DNA of 64,000 bases from CAJBNH01 sp964447285 (GCA_964447285.1 CAYURO010000017.1:28118-92117); one strand, 5' to 3'; positions 51,239 to 60,572 are shown, counted from the stretch's first letter. Numbers and translations are program-made. The notes: generated from the sequence alone by a model not told the origin.

Positions 51239-53230
51239 GTGCCCATCGTCCCCCTCATCAGAACCCTGCGCGAGCGTTGCCGCGTTTGCTATACCTGCGT
51301 GCGCGAGTGCCCAGCCAAGGCCATCCGTATCTCGGGTGGCCAGGCGCAGGTGATCTACGAGCGCTGCATCGGGTGCGGGAACTGCGTGCGGGTGTGCTCC
51401 CAGGGAGCCAAGACCATCCTGTCGGACGTGGCGCGGGTCGAGCAGTTGCTGGGGTCGGGCCATCGGGTGGCGGCGCTGGTCGCTCCCAGTTTTCCGGCCG
51501 AATTCACCGATGTTGCCCCGGCTCGCGTCATCGGCATGTTGCGGTCGGCGGGTTTCGAGCTGGTGGCGGAAGTGGCGTTCGGCGCGGATCTGGTGGCCGA
51601 CCGCTACCGCAAGCTGCTGGAGTCTTCGCATGGCCGACGGCACATCGCGACGACCTGTCCCGCCGTGGTGGGCTACGTCGAGCGGTACGCGCCCGCGCTG
51701 GTGCCCTACCTGGCCCCCATCGTGTCGCCCATGATCGCCATGGCCCGCGTGCTGCGCCAGAAGTACGGCGAGGACTTGCAGATCGTGTTTCTGGGTCCAT
51801 GCATCGCCAAGCGGGCCGAGGCGACGGCATTTGGCGGTGAAGTTGCTTCCGTCCTGACGTTTCCGGAGCTGAGGACCCTGCTGCAGAACCGCGGCGTGAC
51901 CGGCGACAGCGCGACCGACAGCGAATTCGACCCGCCGCACGCCCGTTTGGGGGGACTGTTTGCCGTCAGCGGCGGGCTGCTGGAGACGGCGGGCGTGCAG
52001 GACGACCTGATCACGGGGCGCGGCGCGGTGGTGGACGGGCGCAGCGTGTTCGTCGACGCGATCCACGAGTTCGAGGCAGGCGCCATCGACGCGCGACTGC
52101 TGGAGATCCTTGCGTGCAGCGGCTGCATCATGGGCCCGGGGCTGAGCAACCGGGCGCCGCTGTTCAGCCGCAAGAGCCGGGTCAGCAGCTATGTGCGCGA
52201 ACGCCTGAAGCGCTTCGACATCACCAAGTGGTTCGAGGACATGGACGGCTTCGCGGACCTGAATCTGGCGCGGAGCTATGAGGAGAACGACCACCGACTG
52301 GCCAGCCCATCACCAGACGAGCTGACCGAGCTGCTGGCAAAAATGGGCAAGCGAGCGCCATCCGACGAGCTGAACTGCGGCGCGTGCGGCTATGACACCT
52401 GCGTCGAGCACGCCATCGCGATCCACCAGGGTCTGGCCGAGAGCGAGATGTGCCTTCCCTACACCATCGACCAGCTGCGGCGGGCGGTGGGCGAGCTGCA
52501 CGAGTCCAACCAGCAGCTGGCGACGACGCAAGAGGCGCTGCTGCAGGCCGAGAAGCTGGCGAGTCTGGGGCAACTGGCGGCCGGCATCGCGCACGAGGTC
52601 AACAACCCACTGGGGATCGTGTTGATGTACGCGCACTTGCTGCAGGAAGAGTGCGGTCCTGATTCGCCGATGGCCGAGGACCTGACGCTGATTGCCGAGC
52701 AGGCGGACCGCTGCAAGAACATCGTCGCCGGGCTGTTGAACTTTGCGCGGCAACGGCAGGTGCTGCTGCAGCCCGTTGATGTGCGGGATCTGGTCCAACG
52801 CAGCTTGCGCGCAGTGCCCGCCCCCCAGAACGTCGCGCTGCAGGTCGAGACGAGCGGCGATGACCCTGCGGCCGAGCTGGACCGCGACCAGTTGATTCAG
52901 GTGCTGACCAACCTGATCCACAACGCCTATGACGCCATGCCGCACGGTGGGACGCTGACACTGAAGACGGCCGGGGACACACAGTCGGTGTGGTTCGTTG
53001 TGCAGGACACGGGTGTCGGCATCCCCCCCGCCAACATGCCCAGAATCTTCACGCCCTTCTTCACGACCAAGCCCATGAGCCGCGGAACCGGCCTCGGACT
53101 CGCCGTCACGTACGGCATCGTCAAGATGCACCGTGGCGACCTGCAAGTGGAGTCCAACGCCGACCCGGCGAAGGGTCCAACGGGCACGACATTCCGCATC
53201 ACGCTGCCGCGACACGGCAAGGTGGACTGA
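51239..53230 (+). CDS. Sensor histidine kinase fused to a degenerate [FeFe]-hydrogenase domain
   Basis: 663 residues. Two ferredoxin motifs come first (C14/C17/C20/C24 and C43/C46/C49/C53). A hydrogenase large-subunit-like domain (about 70-310) follows with altered motifs: TTCP (C140) in place of TSCCP, GPCIAKRAE (C188) and LACSGCIMG (C293/C296). The proton-relay Cys of L1 is lost and the L3 spacing is C-x2-C instead of C-x3-C, so catalysis is unlikely. A [4Fe-4S] domain has CGACGYDTC (C380/C383/C388) and C405. The kinase core has H452 in AHEVNNPLG, N-box HNAYDAM, DTGVGI and GTGLGL. There is no TM, so it is a cytoplasmic H2 or redox sensor. It follows hydA by 4 bases. Confidence 0.93.
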   Translation: MPIVPLIRTLRERCRVCYTCVRECPAKAIRISGGQAQVIYERCIGCGNCVRVCSQGAKTILSDVARVEQLLGSGHRVAALVAPSFPAEFTDVAPARVIGMLRSAGFELVAEVAFGADLVADRYRKLLESSHGRRHIATTCPAVVGYVERYAPALVPYLAPIVSPMIAMARVLRQKYGEDLQIVFLGPCIAKRAEATAFGGEVASVLTFPELRTLLQNRGVTGDSATDSEFDPPHARLGGLFAVSGGLLETAGVQDDLITGRGAVVDGRSVFVDAIHEFEAGAIDARLLEILACSGCIMGPGLSNRAPLFSRKSRVSSYVRERLKRFDITKWFEDMDGFADLNLARSYEENDHRLASPSPDELTELLAKMGKRAPSDELNCGACGYDTCVEHAIAIHQGLAESEMCLPYTIDQLRRAVGELHESNQQLATTQEALLQAEKLASLGQLAAGIAHEVNNPLGIVLMYAHLLQEECGPDSPMAEDLTLIAEQADRCKNIVAGLLNFARQRQVLLQPVDVRDLVQRSLRAVPAPQNVALQVETSGDDPAAELDRDQLIQVLTNLIHNAYDAMPHGGTLTLKTAGDTQSVWFVVQDTGVGIPPANMPRIFTPFFTTKPMSRGTGLGLAVTYGIVKMHRGDLQVESNADPAKGPTGTTFRITLPRHGKVD

Positions 53231-53231
53231 G

Positions 53232-53654
53232 ATGAACCAGACAAGCCAAGACAAGCTCTCCGGAACCGGCTGCACGGTGCTGCTGGTGGACGATGATCAG
53301 GATTTCCTGTTCCAAGCCTCGACCCGGCTGCGCCACGACGGCTACACCGTCCTCGAGGCGCAGGGTCAAGCGGCGGCGGAGGAGCTGTTGCCCACCGCAC
53401 AGTTCGACGTCGCCGTGCTGGACTTGATGATGGAGCACATGGACAGCGGCTTCGTCCTCTGCCACCGCATCAAGCGCAAGTACCCGAAAGTGCCCGTGCT
53501 CTTGGTGACGGGGGTGGTGGGCGAGACGGGGCTCGAGTTCGACGCCTCCACTGCGGAAGAGCGGCGCTGGATTCGGGCGGACGTGCTGCTGGCCAAGCCG
53601 GTGCGCTACGAGCAGCTGAAGGGCGAGATCGAGCGACTGCGGGCCTTGGCCTGA
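53232..53654 (+). CDS. Single-domain response regulator
   Basis: 140 residues, one receiver domain with no output domain. The acidic pocket is D20-D22, the phosphoacceptor is D64 (AVLDLMM), with T93 and K122 (LLAKPVR). It starts 1 base after the hydrogenase-sensor kinase stop. The probable partner is that kinase. Without an output domain it likely relays phosphate or acts by protein contact, perhaps with the next gene product. Confidence 0.9.
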   Translation: MNQTSQDKLSGTGCTVLLVDDDQDFLFQASTRLRHDGYTVLEAQGQAAAEELLPTAQFDVAVLDLMMEHMDSGFVLCHRIKRKYPKVPVLLVTGVVGETGLEFDASTAEERRWIRADVLLAKPVRYEQLKGEIERLRALA

Positions 53655-53677
53655 CACACCCTTGCGCCAAGGACGGC

Positions 53678-54790
53678 ATGGACACGCTCCGCATCCTCAT
53701 CGTCGACGACGAACCCGGCATCCGCACCGCCATCGCTCGCGCGCTGCGCCACTACCGCATCACGCTTCCGGAATTCCACGCCGACTTCGCCGTCACCCTC
53801 GATCAGGCGGCCACCGGCGAGGAAGCGCTGGAGAAGATCGCCGCTGACCCGCCCGACCTGATGCTGCTGGACCACAAGCTGCCCGGCATGTCTGGCGTGG
53901 ACGTGCTGGAGCGGTTGGCAGAGCAGAAGGCGCAAGTCCTGACGCTGATGATCACGGCGTATGCGTCGCTGGAGACAGCGGTCAACGCAACCCGGCGCGG
54001 GGCCTACAACTTTCTGGCCAAGCCGTTCACCCCCGACGAGCTGAAGGCCGCCATCTTCGAGGCGGTCAAGCACCTTGCCGTCCAGCGTCAGGCCCGGCGG
54101 CTGGCCGACGAGCGACGGCGTGTGCGGTTCGAGTTCCTGTCGGTCGTGGCACATGAGCTCAAGGCGCCCACCTCTGCCATCGAGGGCTATCTGCAAATGC
54201 TGCAGGACCGCACGCTGGGCAACGACCTGTCGGCCTATGGCATGGTGCTGGACCGCGCGCTGTTCCGGCTGGACTCGATGCGCAAGCTGTTGGCGGACTT
54301 GCTGGACCTGACACGCATCGAGTCGGGGCAGAAACGACGCGAGCTGCAAGAGGTCGACGTGCAGGACGTGGCGCGTGGCGCAGTGGAGCTGGCGGCGGAG
54401 CAAGGTGCGCCACGAGGCATCACGGTCGCGCTGACCGCGGGCGAACCCGTGTCGATGCAGGCGGACAGGGGAGAGGTCGAGCTGATCCTCGCCAACCTGC
54501 TGTCGAATGCCCTGAAGTACAATCGCGATGGCGGCCGCATCGACGTGACGGTGCGAAGGCTGGCGGACAAGGTGGAGCTGCGCGTCGCCGACACCGGCAT
54601 CGGCCTGTCGGAGGAGGACAAGGCCAGGCTGTTCGGCGAGTTCGTGCGGGTGAAGAACGAGCAGACGCGGCACATCGAAGGCAGCGGTTTGGGACTGTCG
54701 ATCGTGCGCAAGCTGGCCAACCTGTACGGCGGCGAGGCTGGGGTTCAGAGCGAGTTGGGCGTCGGCAGCTGCTTTTGGGTGCGTGTCTGA
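53678..54790 (+). CDS. Receiver-histidine kinase hybrid
   Basis: 370 residues. An N-terminal receiver (phosphoacceptor D65 in LLDHKLPG, T93, K115) precedes a kinase core: H159 in VVAHELKAP, N-box LLSNALKYN, DTGIG, and GSGLGLSIVRKLANLYGG. It has no transmembrane or PAS sensory domain, so the receiver probably controls the kinase. Together with the previous two genes it gives a possible phosphorelay from the hydrogenase sensor to an unseen output. No DNA-binding regulator is encoded next to it. Confidence 0.9.
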   Translation: MDTLRILIVDDEPGIRTAIARALRHYRITLPEFHADFAVTLDQAATGEEALEKIAADPPDLMLLDHKLPGMSGVDVLERLAEQKAQVLTLMITAYASLETAVNATRRGAYNFLAKPFTPDELKAAIFEAVKHLAVQRQARRLADERRRVRFEFLSVVAHELKAPTSAIEGYLQMLQDRTLGNDLSAYGMVLDRALFRLDSMRKLLADLLDLTRIESGQKRRELQEVDVQDVARGAVELAAEQGAPRGITVALTAGEPVSMQADRGEVELILANLLSNALKYNRDGGRIDVTVRRLADKVELRVADTGIGLSEEDKARLFGEFVRVKNEQTRHIEGSGLGLSIVRKLANLYGGEAGVQSELGVGSCFWVRV

Positions 54791-54939
54791 AGGGGGGTCA
54801 GGTAGGACCATTTGGCAGTTTCGACGGACCTGTCTTCGTCACCACCGGTCGTCGCCCCTGCATTCCCGCTTGACCCACGCCCCTGCCCTCGGCAAGGTCC
54901 AACCCCGCAGGCCGGCAGATCGGCCGTGAGGAGAGGACC

Positions 54940-55926
54940 GTGCAATACCGACGTTTGGGCCGCAGCGGCTTGCAAGTCAGCGTCCTGTCGCTGGGTTCGT
55001 GGGTCACCTACCACAACCAGGTCGACACCCACGCGGCCCGCGAGCTGATGGCCGTCGCCCGCGACGCAGGCGTGAACTTCTTCGACAACGCCGAGGCCTA
55101 CGCCGGTGGCAAAAGCGAAGAGGTGATGGGAGAGGCCATTCGCGCGCTGGGCTGGCCGCGCCTGAGCTACGTCATCTCGACCAAGTTCTTCTGGGGCCTC
55201 GGCCCGGGCGACTACCCGGTGAATGCCCGCAACACCCTGAACCGCAAGTACTTGATGCAGGCCATCGACGGCTCGCTGCGGCGTTTGGGACTGGACTTCG
55301 TCGATCTGGTCTACTGCCACCGCCCCGACCCGAACACGCCGATCGAAGAGACGGTGTGGGCGATGCACGACATGATTACGCAGGGCAAGGCGCTGTACTG
55401 GGGCACCAGCGAGTGGTCTGCGGGCGAGATCCGCAAGGCATGGAACGTCGCCGACCGCCACCACCTGCACAAGCCCGTCGTCGAGCAACCGGAGTACCAC
55501 CTGTTCCACCGCCACCGGGTCGAGGAGGAGTACGCCCCCCTGTACGACGCGATCGGCACCGGCCTGACGACCTGGAGCCCGCTGGCCAGCGGCTTGCTGA
55601 CCGGCAAGTACAAGGCCGGCATTCCGAAGGACAGTCGGGGCGCGATGGCGAACCTCTCGTTCCTGCTGCCCGGCCTGACCGACCCGAAGCGACATGAGGC
55701 CGTCGCGCACCTGGAGGTTCTGGCGGTCGAGTTGGGTGTGCCCTTGGCGCAGCTGGCCATCGCCTGGGTGGCGCGCAACCCGCGGGTCAGCACGGTGATC
55801 ACCGGCGCGTCGAACCTCGCACAGCTACATCAGAATCTCGGATCGATGGCGGTGGTCGACATGCTGACGCCTGAGGTGCTGCAGCGCATCGACACGATCT
55901 GCGCAGGGCTGACGGGGCTGGACTGA
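54940..55926 (+). CDS. Aldo/keto reductase (AKR6-like)
   Basis: 328 residues from a GTG with GAGGAGAG upstream. The fold start LGRSGLQVSVLSLGSWVTY and the catalytic tetrad D49, Y54 (DNAEAYAGGKSE) and K82 (STKFFWGL), plus His in VYCHRPD, match NAD(P)H-dependent reductases of the Kv-beta/YghZ group. TGASNLAQLHQNL near the end binds the cofactor phosphate. It lies 149 bases after the receiver kinase; co-transcription with the hydrogenase operon is possible but unproven. Confidence 0.9.
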   Translation: MQYRRLGRSGLQVSVLSLGSWVTYHNQVDTHAARELMAVARDAGVNFFDNAEAYAGGKSEEVMGEAIRALGWPRLSYVISTKFFWGLGPGDYPVNARNTLNRKYLMQAIDGSLRRLGLDFVDLVYCHRPDPNTPIEETVWAMHDMITQGKALYWGTSEWSAGEIRKAWNVADRHHLHKPVVEQPEYHLFHRHRVEEEYAPLYDAIGTGLTTWSPLASGLLTGKYKAGIPKDSRGAMANLSFLLPGLTDPKRHEAVAHLEVLAVELGVPLAQLAIAWVARNPRVSTVITGASNLAQLHQNLGSMAVVDMLTPEVLQRIDTICAGLTGLD

Positions 55927-55935
55927 TCGCCGCAC

Positions 55936-57969
55936 CTACCTGCCGGCCAGCGCTCGCGCCAGCGCCGCCCGAATCGGCTCGGACGTCGGGTCTGCCACTG
56001 CCGCCTTGCGAAGGGGCGCCACGGCCTCTGCGTGCCGCTGCCGCGCCATCAGCGCCTGCCCCAGATTGAACAGCAGCGTCGCGTCACCGGGGGCGGCCTG
56101 CACGGCCAGCTGCAGGTGCTCGATGGCCAGCTCGTGGTCGCCCAGCGTCGCCAGCACGATGGCCAGATTGCCGTGTACTTCCGGATCGTTTGGACGCGCG
56201 AGCAGCACGGCCCGGAAATGCGCGATCGCTTCCTGCGGCTGACCCTGACGGGCAAGCGCGATGCCAAGCAAGCGGTGCGCGTCGACGTTGTTCGGGTTGC
56301 GTTGCAGGGCCTTGCGAAACTTCGCCTCGGCCCCCGGCAGGTCGCCCGCCTGGAAGTGCAACGTCGCCGCACGCACCCACGAGGCGTCATCGACAAAGGC
56401 ATCCCGAATGCTTCGCAGCCCGTCGGGCGGAAGATTGACGAATTCCGGGATGTTGGCCGCGCGGTTCGGGGTCGTGAAGCGGTCCAGCACCAGGGGTGGC
56501 GAGTCCAGACCGGCGGCGTCGACGTGCGTCAGGAACAGCTGCGTGTAAGGCCCGTGGACCTTGGACGAGAACACCAGCCACCGCCCGTTTGGCGACCAGC
56601 TGTGCCAGGAGTTCATGCGCGGCGTGTTGCACGCCATGCGACGGGCGACGCCACCCTGCGCGGGCAGGATCCACAGCGTGCTGTCCGGCTGCAACAGCAT
56701 GAAGTTCTTGGCCTGCGTAAAGACGATCCACCTGCCGTCGGGCGAGTAGCGGGCGAAAAAATGGCTCATACCGCCGCCCGTCGCCCCGGCAATCGGCTCG
56801 GCCACGCCACCTGCGCCATCATTGAAGGGAATGCGATACAGATCGAACTTGAACTCCCTTCCGCCACTCAGGAATTCTGCGACCTCTGACGGGTCCAGCA
56901 GCGCCTTGTCGTGCTTCAGTCCCAAGTCGTAGGCAGTGGCGCGGGCGAACACGATGAACTTGCCGTCGGGACTCCACGACGGGTTGCTCTGCACAAAGCG
57001 CGGGTCATCGGCGCCCGGCAGCGCCGCGAACGTGCGGGTGTCGCGGCGATAGACCGCCAGAATGCCCTTGACCGGGAAGAACAACTGGCTGTATTCCAAG
57101 TCTTTTGTCGGTACGAACACGGACCGATCCTTGACGGTCGAGACCACGAACCGGCCATCCGGCGACACCGACGACAGCAGCCCGAAAGTCTGGGTGCCGT
57201 CCTCACGGCGGAAGTCGCTCCACGTGATGACCTTGTCGCGCGACAGCACGGTCTCGGTCGCCGTGTCCGCAAGTGCGTAAGATCCCTTGTCGTTCGAGTA
57301 GTCCACGTCCATCCCCAGCGTCTTGCCGTCCGCTGAGAACGAGTGGCAGTTGCCGCAGACCGGCAGCCCCGTCAGGACCACGGGCGGTGGCGTGCGCGAC
57401 GACACGGGACCGAAACGCCAGCGGATCAAGCTGGGGTCCTTCACCGCATCGATGAACGGCAGGTTGACCTCGCGATAGAACAGCGGGGCGCCCACCGGGT
57501 CAGCAGACGTCGTGAAGGCCGCACCTCCGCTCGCCAACGGCTCGCCCGCCGCACGCCGGACGACGGCCACGACCGTCACGTGTGCCGCCGCGTCGCGCGA
57601 ACGGTCACGCATGACCTGCCACTGCGCGTCGGTGGGCGTCCATTCGCGGCCCGATACGGCCGCCACAAGAGGTTCGCGGCCATCGGCGAATGCGACGCGC
57701 ACCGCCCAGCCGTCGGCCTGAGTCGCGTCGGCCCAACGCCAGGTCGGAGGCGCGAGGTCGGGCGGAAAGATTGTGTCTGCAAGAGGTTGCGTCAGCCGCA
57801 GCCCCCCAGGTCCGACGCCCTGCCCCAGCGCGGCCAGCGCCGCCTGCTCGAACGCAGGAACGGTCGCTTCGGCTGCGGACGACGGTGCAGCGGGGGCGGG
57901 ACCCCGGCACGCGAGCAGCATGGCCAGCGTCGGCAGGATCGCCCACAGATGGCCAGAACGCCTCGTCAT
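55936..57969 (-). CDS. Lipoprotein with c-type heme motif, PD40 propeller and TPR domain
   Basis: 677 residues. The lipobox is LLAC (Cys 21). A CxxCH heme motif, CGNCH (205-209), follows a beta-rich domain. Several PD40/TolB-type strands come next (LLSSVSPDGRFVVSTVKD, PSWSPDGKFIVFAR, ARYSPDGRWIVFTQ, WSPNGRWLVFSS), forming a propeller. About four TPR units end the protein (for example NPNNVDAHRLLGIALARQGQPQEAIAHF). It is presumably exported and heme-loaded in the periplasm. Its start overlaps the stop of the P-loop gene by 4 bases. Confidence 0.85.
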   Translation of the reverse strand: MTRRSGHLWAILPTLAMLLACRGPAPAAPSSAAEATVPAFEQAALAALGQGVGPGGLRLTQPLADTIFPPDLAPPTWRWADATQADGWAVRVAFADGREPLVAAVSGREWTPTDAQWQVMRDRSRDAAAHVTVVAVVRRAAGEPLASGGAAFTTSADPVGAPLFYREVNLPFIDAVKDPSLIRWRFGPVSSRTPPPVVLTGLPVCGNCHSFSADGKTLGMDVDYSNDKGSYALADTATETVLSRDKVITWSDFRREDGTQTFGLLSSVSPDGRFVVSTVKDRSVFVPTKDLEYSQLFFPVKGILAVYRRDTRTFAALPGADDPRFVQSNPSWSPDGKFIVFARATAYDLGLKHDKALLDPSEVAEFLSGGREFKFDLYRIPFNDGAGGVAEPIAGATGGGMSHFFARYSPDGRWIVFTQAKNFMLLQPDSTLWILPAQGGVARRMACNTPRMNSWHSWSPNGRWLVFSSKVHGPYTQLFLTHVDAAGLDSPPLVLDRFTTPNRAANIPEFVNLPPDGLRSIRDAFVDDASWVRAATLHFQAGDLPGAEAKFRKALQRNPNNVDAHRLLGIALARQGQPQEAIAHFRAVLLARPNDPEVHGNLAIVLATLGDHELAIEHLQLAVQAAPGDATLLFNLGQALMARQRHAEAVAPLRKAAVADPTSEPIRAALARALAGR

Positions 57970-58550
57970 GGCTCGACTTCCTCCGTCGGTTCAGCCGCGG
58001 GGGGCGGGGCAAATCGGGCCAGGTTGCGGTCGAACCAAGGGCCGATGTCCTCACCGAACGCGTACGGCGCCTCGACCACCGGCAGGTTCCACAGCGCCAG
58101 CAGCCCACGCTTGTGGGCGGCGACCTTCAGGTTGTGTGTGGGGTCCTGGTTGCGGCCGACAGCAAAATCGACCTGTTCACGATAGGGCAGGAACACCAGC
58201 ACGTCATAGCGCGCGGCGGCGGTCCGGCACTGGTCGACGAACGCCTGGTTGTTGTGGCGCTCCTCATGTTCGCTCTGGTTCTGCAGCCAGTAGGCCAGGT
58301 AATCGATCACGGTCTTGTCCGAGACGAAGGCGTCGTGCTCGGTCTCGGCGGAGATCTTGCGCTTCAGGGCCTCCTCGCGGATCCGCCGGCGCTGGACGAC
58401 GTCGTTGACGCCGCGCCACGAGTCTCGCCCGTTCTCCCGCAGCACCCCCAGCACATGGTCCTGGATGTACGGAACCTGCAAGTGTGAAGCGAGGTTGTGG
58501 GCCAACGTGGTCTTGCCGCAACCTGCCGATCCGACGATGCCGATGCGCAT
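57966..58550 (-). CDS. P-loop NTPase (AAA/kinase-like)
   Basis: 194 residues. The Walker A motif GSAGCGKT lies at residues 7-14 in the first strand-loop (MRIGIVGSAGCGKTTLA), and the likely Walker B strand is VLVFLP near 130. It resembles small AAA-type or nucleotide-kinase-like ATPases that phosphorylate or activate a small molecule. The specific substrate is not evident. An AGGAGG precedes the ATG at 58550; a longer start at 58607 was rejected. Translationally coupled to the cytochrome/propeller gene. Confidence 0.78.
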   Translation of the reverse strand: MRIGIVGSAGCGKTTLAHNLASHLQVPYIQDHVLGVLRENGRDSWRGVNDVVQRRRIREEALKRKISAETEHDAFVSDKTVIDYLAYWLQNQSEHEERHNNQAFVDQCRTAAARYDVLVFLPYREQVDFAVGRNQDPTHNLKVAAHKRGLLALWNLPVVEAPYAFGEDIGPWFDRNLARFAPPPAAEPTEEVEP

Positions 58551-58705
58551 GGAAAGCCTCCTGCCAGAGGACGAGAGCCTAGGCCAGCACACCTTTGCCA
58601 GCAACACACAACCGCGTCCGGCAAGAGGTTGCCGCGTCTGCCCAGCACCTGCCGCCGCGCGGGCTGCTCAGGCCCCACCGCTGTCGGGTCCGCCAGAATC
58701 GTGGC

Positions 58706-58734
58706 TTTGCTTCGCCCCGGAACAGGCCTATCCT
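58706..58734 (+). promoter_or_regulatory. Candidate promoter (TTTGCT - 17 - TATCCT)
   Basis: TTTGCT at 58706-58711, 17 bases, TATCCT at 58729-58734. This is 51 bases before the BNR-like lipoprotein gene. The rest of the 234-base divergent gap shows nothing recognisable. Confidence 0.4.
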
Positions 58735-58784
58735 CGCCAAGTCTTCGATACCGTTGTCTCCCCCCTGTCCCTGAGAGGCTTCTT

Positions 58785-60377
58785 ATGCCGAATGCAAGTG
58801 GGTTCCTTTCCGTCTGGCTGCGAGTCTTCACCGCCGTGGTCTTGGTCTCGCTGACCGTCGCGTGCAGCGACAGCGGCTCCACCAGCCAGAACATCACCCT
58901 GCCCGACACGACCCAGTCGGACCTGACGGGCCTGGACGTCGCGGCCGACGCCGACACCGCGCAGCCCGACACGACGGCTGACGCGGAGACCGACGACGCC
59001 ACGGTGCCCGACGTGACCCCCGACGTGGAACCGGATGTGGAACCGGATGTTGCGGGCGACGTGGCGCCGGATGTGCTGCCTGACGTGGTCCCCGACGTCG
59101 CACCCGAAGTGGCCGAAGACATCGTCGACGTGCAGGACACGGTCGAAGTGGTCGAGGACGTGCAACCCGACATCCAGCCTGACGTTCAACCCGACGTGCA
59201 GCCCGACGTCGTCGACACGGCCGACACGCAAGAGCCGACGTGGGGCACGTTTACGCCGTCTGGCTGCACCAAGTTCGTCAACACGAACAGCGACGGCACC
59301 GTCAACCCGTTCATCAGCCCCGCGCGCGACGGCCAATTCTACGTCAGCTACGTCGCCAAGGGCGGCAACCTGATGCTCGCGTGGGAGGACCCGACGGCCT
59401 GCAAGACCGTCGTCGCCCCCATGCAGGTCAACAAGACCGCCGGCGACGTGTACTACTGGGGCGCCGTTGCGGTGGTTTCGGACAAGGCCGGCAACTTCTA
59501 TGCCGTGTGGGAGGGCGCGTTCGGCACCGACGCCGAGATCTCGTTCGCATGGTCCAAGACGGGCAAGGACTTCAGCGCGCCCATCGAGCTCGTGTCGACC
59601 AGCACCAACGGCCAGGACCCCGCGCTGTGGGTGCCGGCGTCGGGCGAAGTGCACGCGGCCTGGCGCGGCCACCACGCGTTCGAACCGTGGTACGACCCCT
59701 ACTACGCGTTCAACGGCAGCGTGTTCAGCGGCGGTAGCTTCTCGCCGGGCGTACTGGTCCACGCCGACGCCGAGCAGGACGACCAGGTGGCGCTTGGCGG
59801 CGACTCGATGGGCAACCTGTATCTGGCCTGGCAGACCTTCGACGGCGACATCTTCATCGCCCGCTCGACCGACGAGGGCAAGACCTGGAGCGCCCCCAAG
59901 AAGGTCAACGACGTCACGGGCAAGGCCAACGTCGGCAAGGCCAGCTTCATGGTCATCACGCCCGACGACCGCGTGGTGCTGATGTGGTCGGACTCGCGCA
60001 CCGACAGCGAGGGCGACGTGTACGCGGACTCGAGCGCCGATGGTCTGACTTGGGGCGTGGATGTGATGGTCAACGACAACACCGCGCGCTACCAAGAGGA
60101 TCCTTCGATGGTGGTGGCCACCGCCTCGGCCTGCAAGGGCGCCATCTACGCGGTCTGGCAGGACATGCGCAACAAGTCGAGCTACGACATTTACGCGGCA
60201 CGGTCCACCGACGGCGGCAAGACCTGGTCTGCCAACGAAGCCATCGCCAAGGACGTGGAAGGCGACGAGATGAACCCCGCCATCACCGTTGATCAGTCAT
60301 GCAAGGTCGGCGTGGCGTGGCGCGATGCGACCAAGAACGACTCGTTCGACATCGGCTCGACCTACTTTATCTGGTAA
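58785..60377 (+). CDS. Surface lipoprotein with Asp/Pro-rich stalk and BNR/sialidase-like propeller
   Basis: 530 residues. The lipobox is TVAC (Cys 27). A stalk of about 100 residues is built from DV-P-D repeats (PDVEPDVEPDVAGDVAPD). The C-terminal 370 residues carry BNR-type motifs, including ARSTDEGKTWSAPKK, YAARSTDGGKTWSAN and similar Asp-box segments (S-x-D-x-G-x-T-W). These form a beta-propeller like that of sialidases, but no catalytic Arg triad or Tyr/Glu pair could be identified. An in-frame start further upstream lacks a signal peptide. Confidence 0.82.
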   Translation: MPNASGFLSVWLRVFTAVVLVSLTVACSDSGSTSQNITLPDTTQSDLTGLDVAADADTAQPDTTADAETDDATVPDVTPDVEPDVEPDVAGDVAPDVLPDVVPDVAPEVAEDIVDVQDTVEVVEDVQPDIQPDVQPDVQPDVVDTADTQEPTWGTFTPSGCTKFVNTNSDGTVNPFISPARDGQFYVSYVAKGGNLMLAWEDPTACKTVVAPMQVNKTAGDVYYWGAVAVVSDKAGNFYAVWEGAFGTDAEISFAWSKTGKDFSAPIELVSTSTNGQDPALWVPASGEVHAAWRGHHAFEPWYDPYYAFNGSVFSGGSFSPGVLVHADAEQDDQVALGGDSMGNLYLAWQTFDGDIFIARSTDEGKTWSAPKKVNDVTGKANVGKASFMVITPDDRVVLMWSDSRTDSEGDVYADSSADGLTWGVDVMVNDNTARYQEDPSMVVATASACKGAIYAVWQDMRNKSSYDIYAARSTDGGKTWSANEAIAKDVEGDEMNPAITVDQSCKVGVAWRDATKNDSFDIGSTYFIW

Positions 60378-60572
60378 CCCGCCCGGTCGACGCCGGCCAT
60401 TCGCCCGATTCAGGCCCGGGGAATTCGCCCCGACGCCGCCCTCGCCCCATCGACACAAACGGGCCAGTGTGGCAGCGTCTCGCGCGGTTCGAGAACGTGA
60501 CCCTTTGTCTCTCGGCCGCCCCACACTTCCGTGCGCCGCCCCTCGATTGGCAGGGGCACCGGCGAGGTCCCG

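Noticed and set aside
51239..53230. Second catalytic hydrogenase
   Set aside because: The L1 motif lacks the second Cys, L3 spacing is altered, and the C-terminus is a histidine kinase. A sensor is the better reading.
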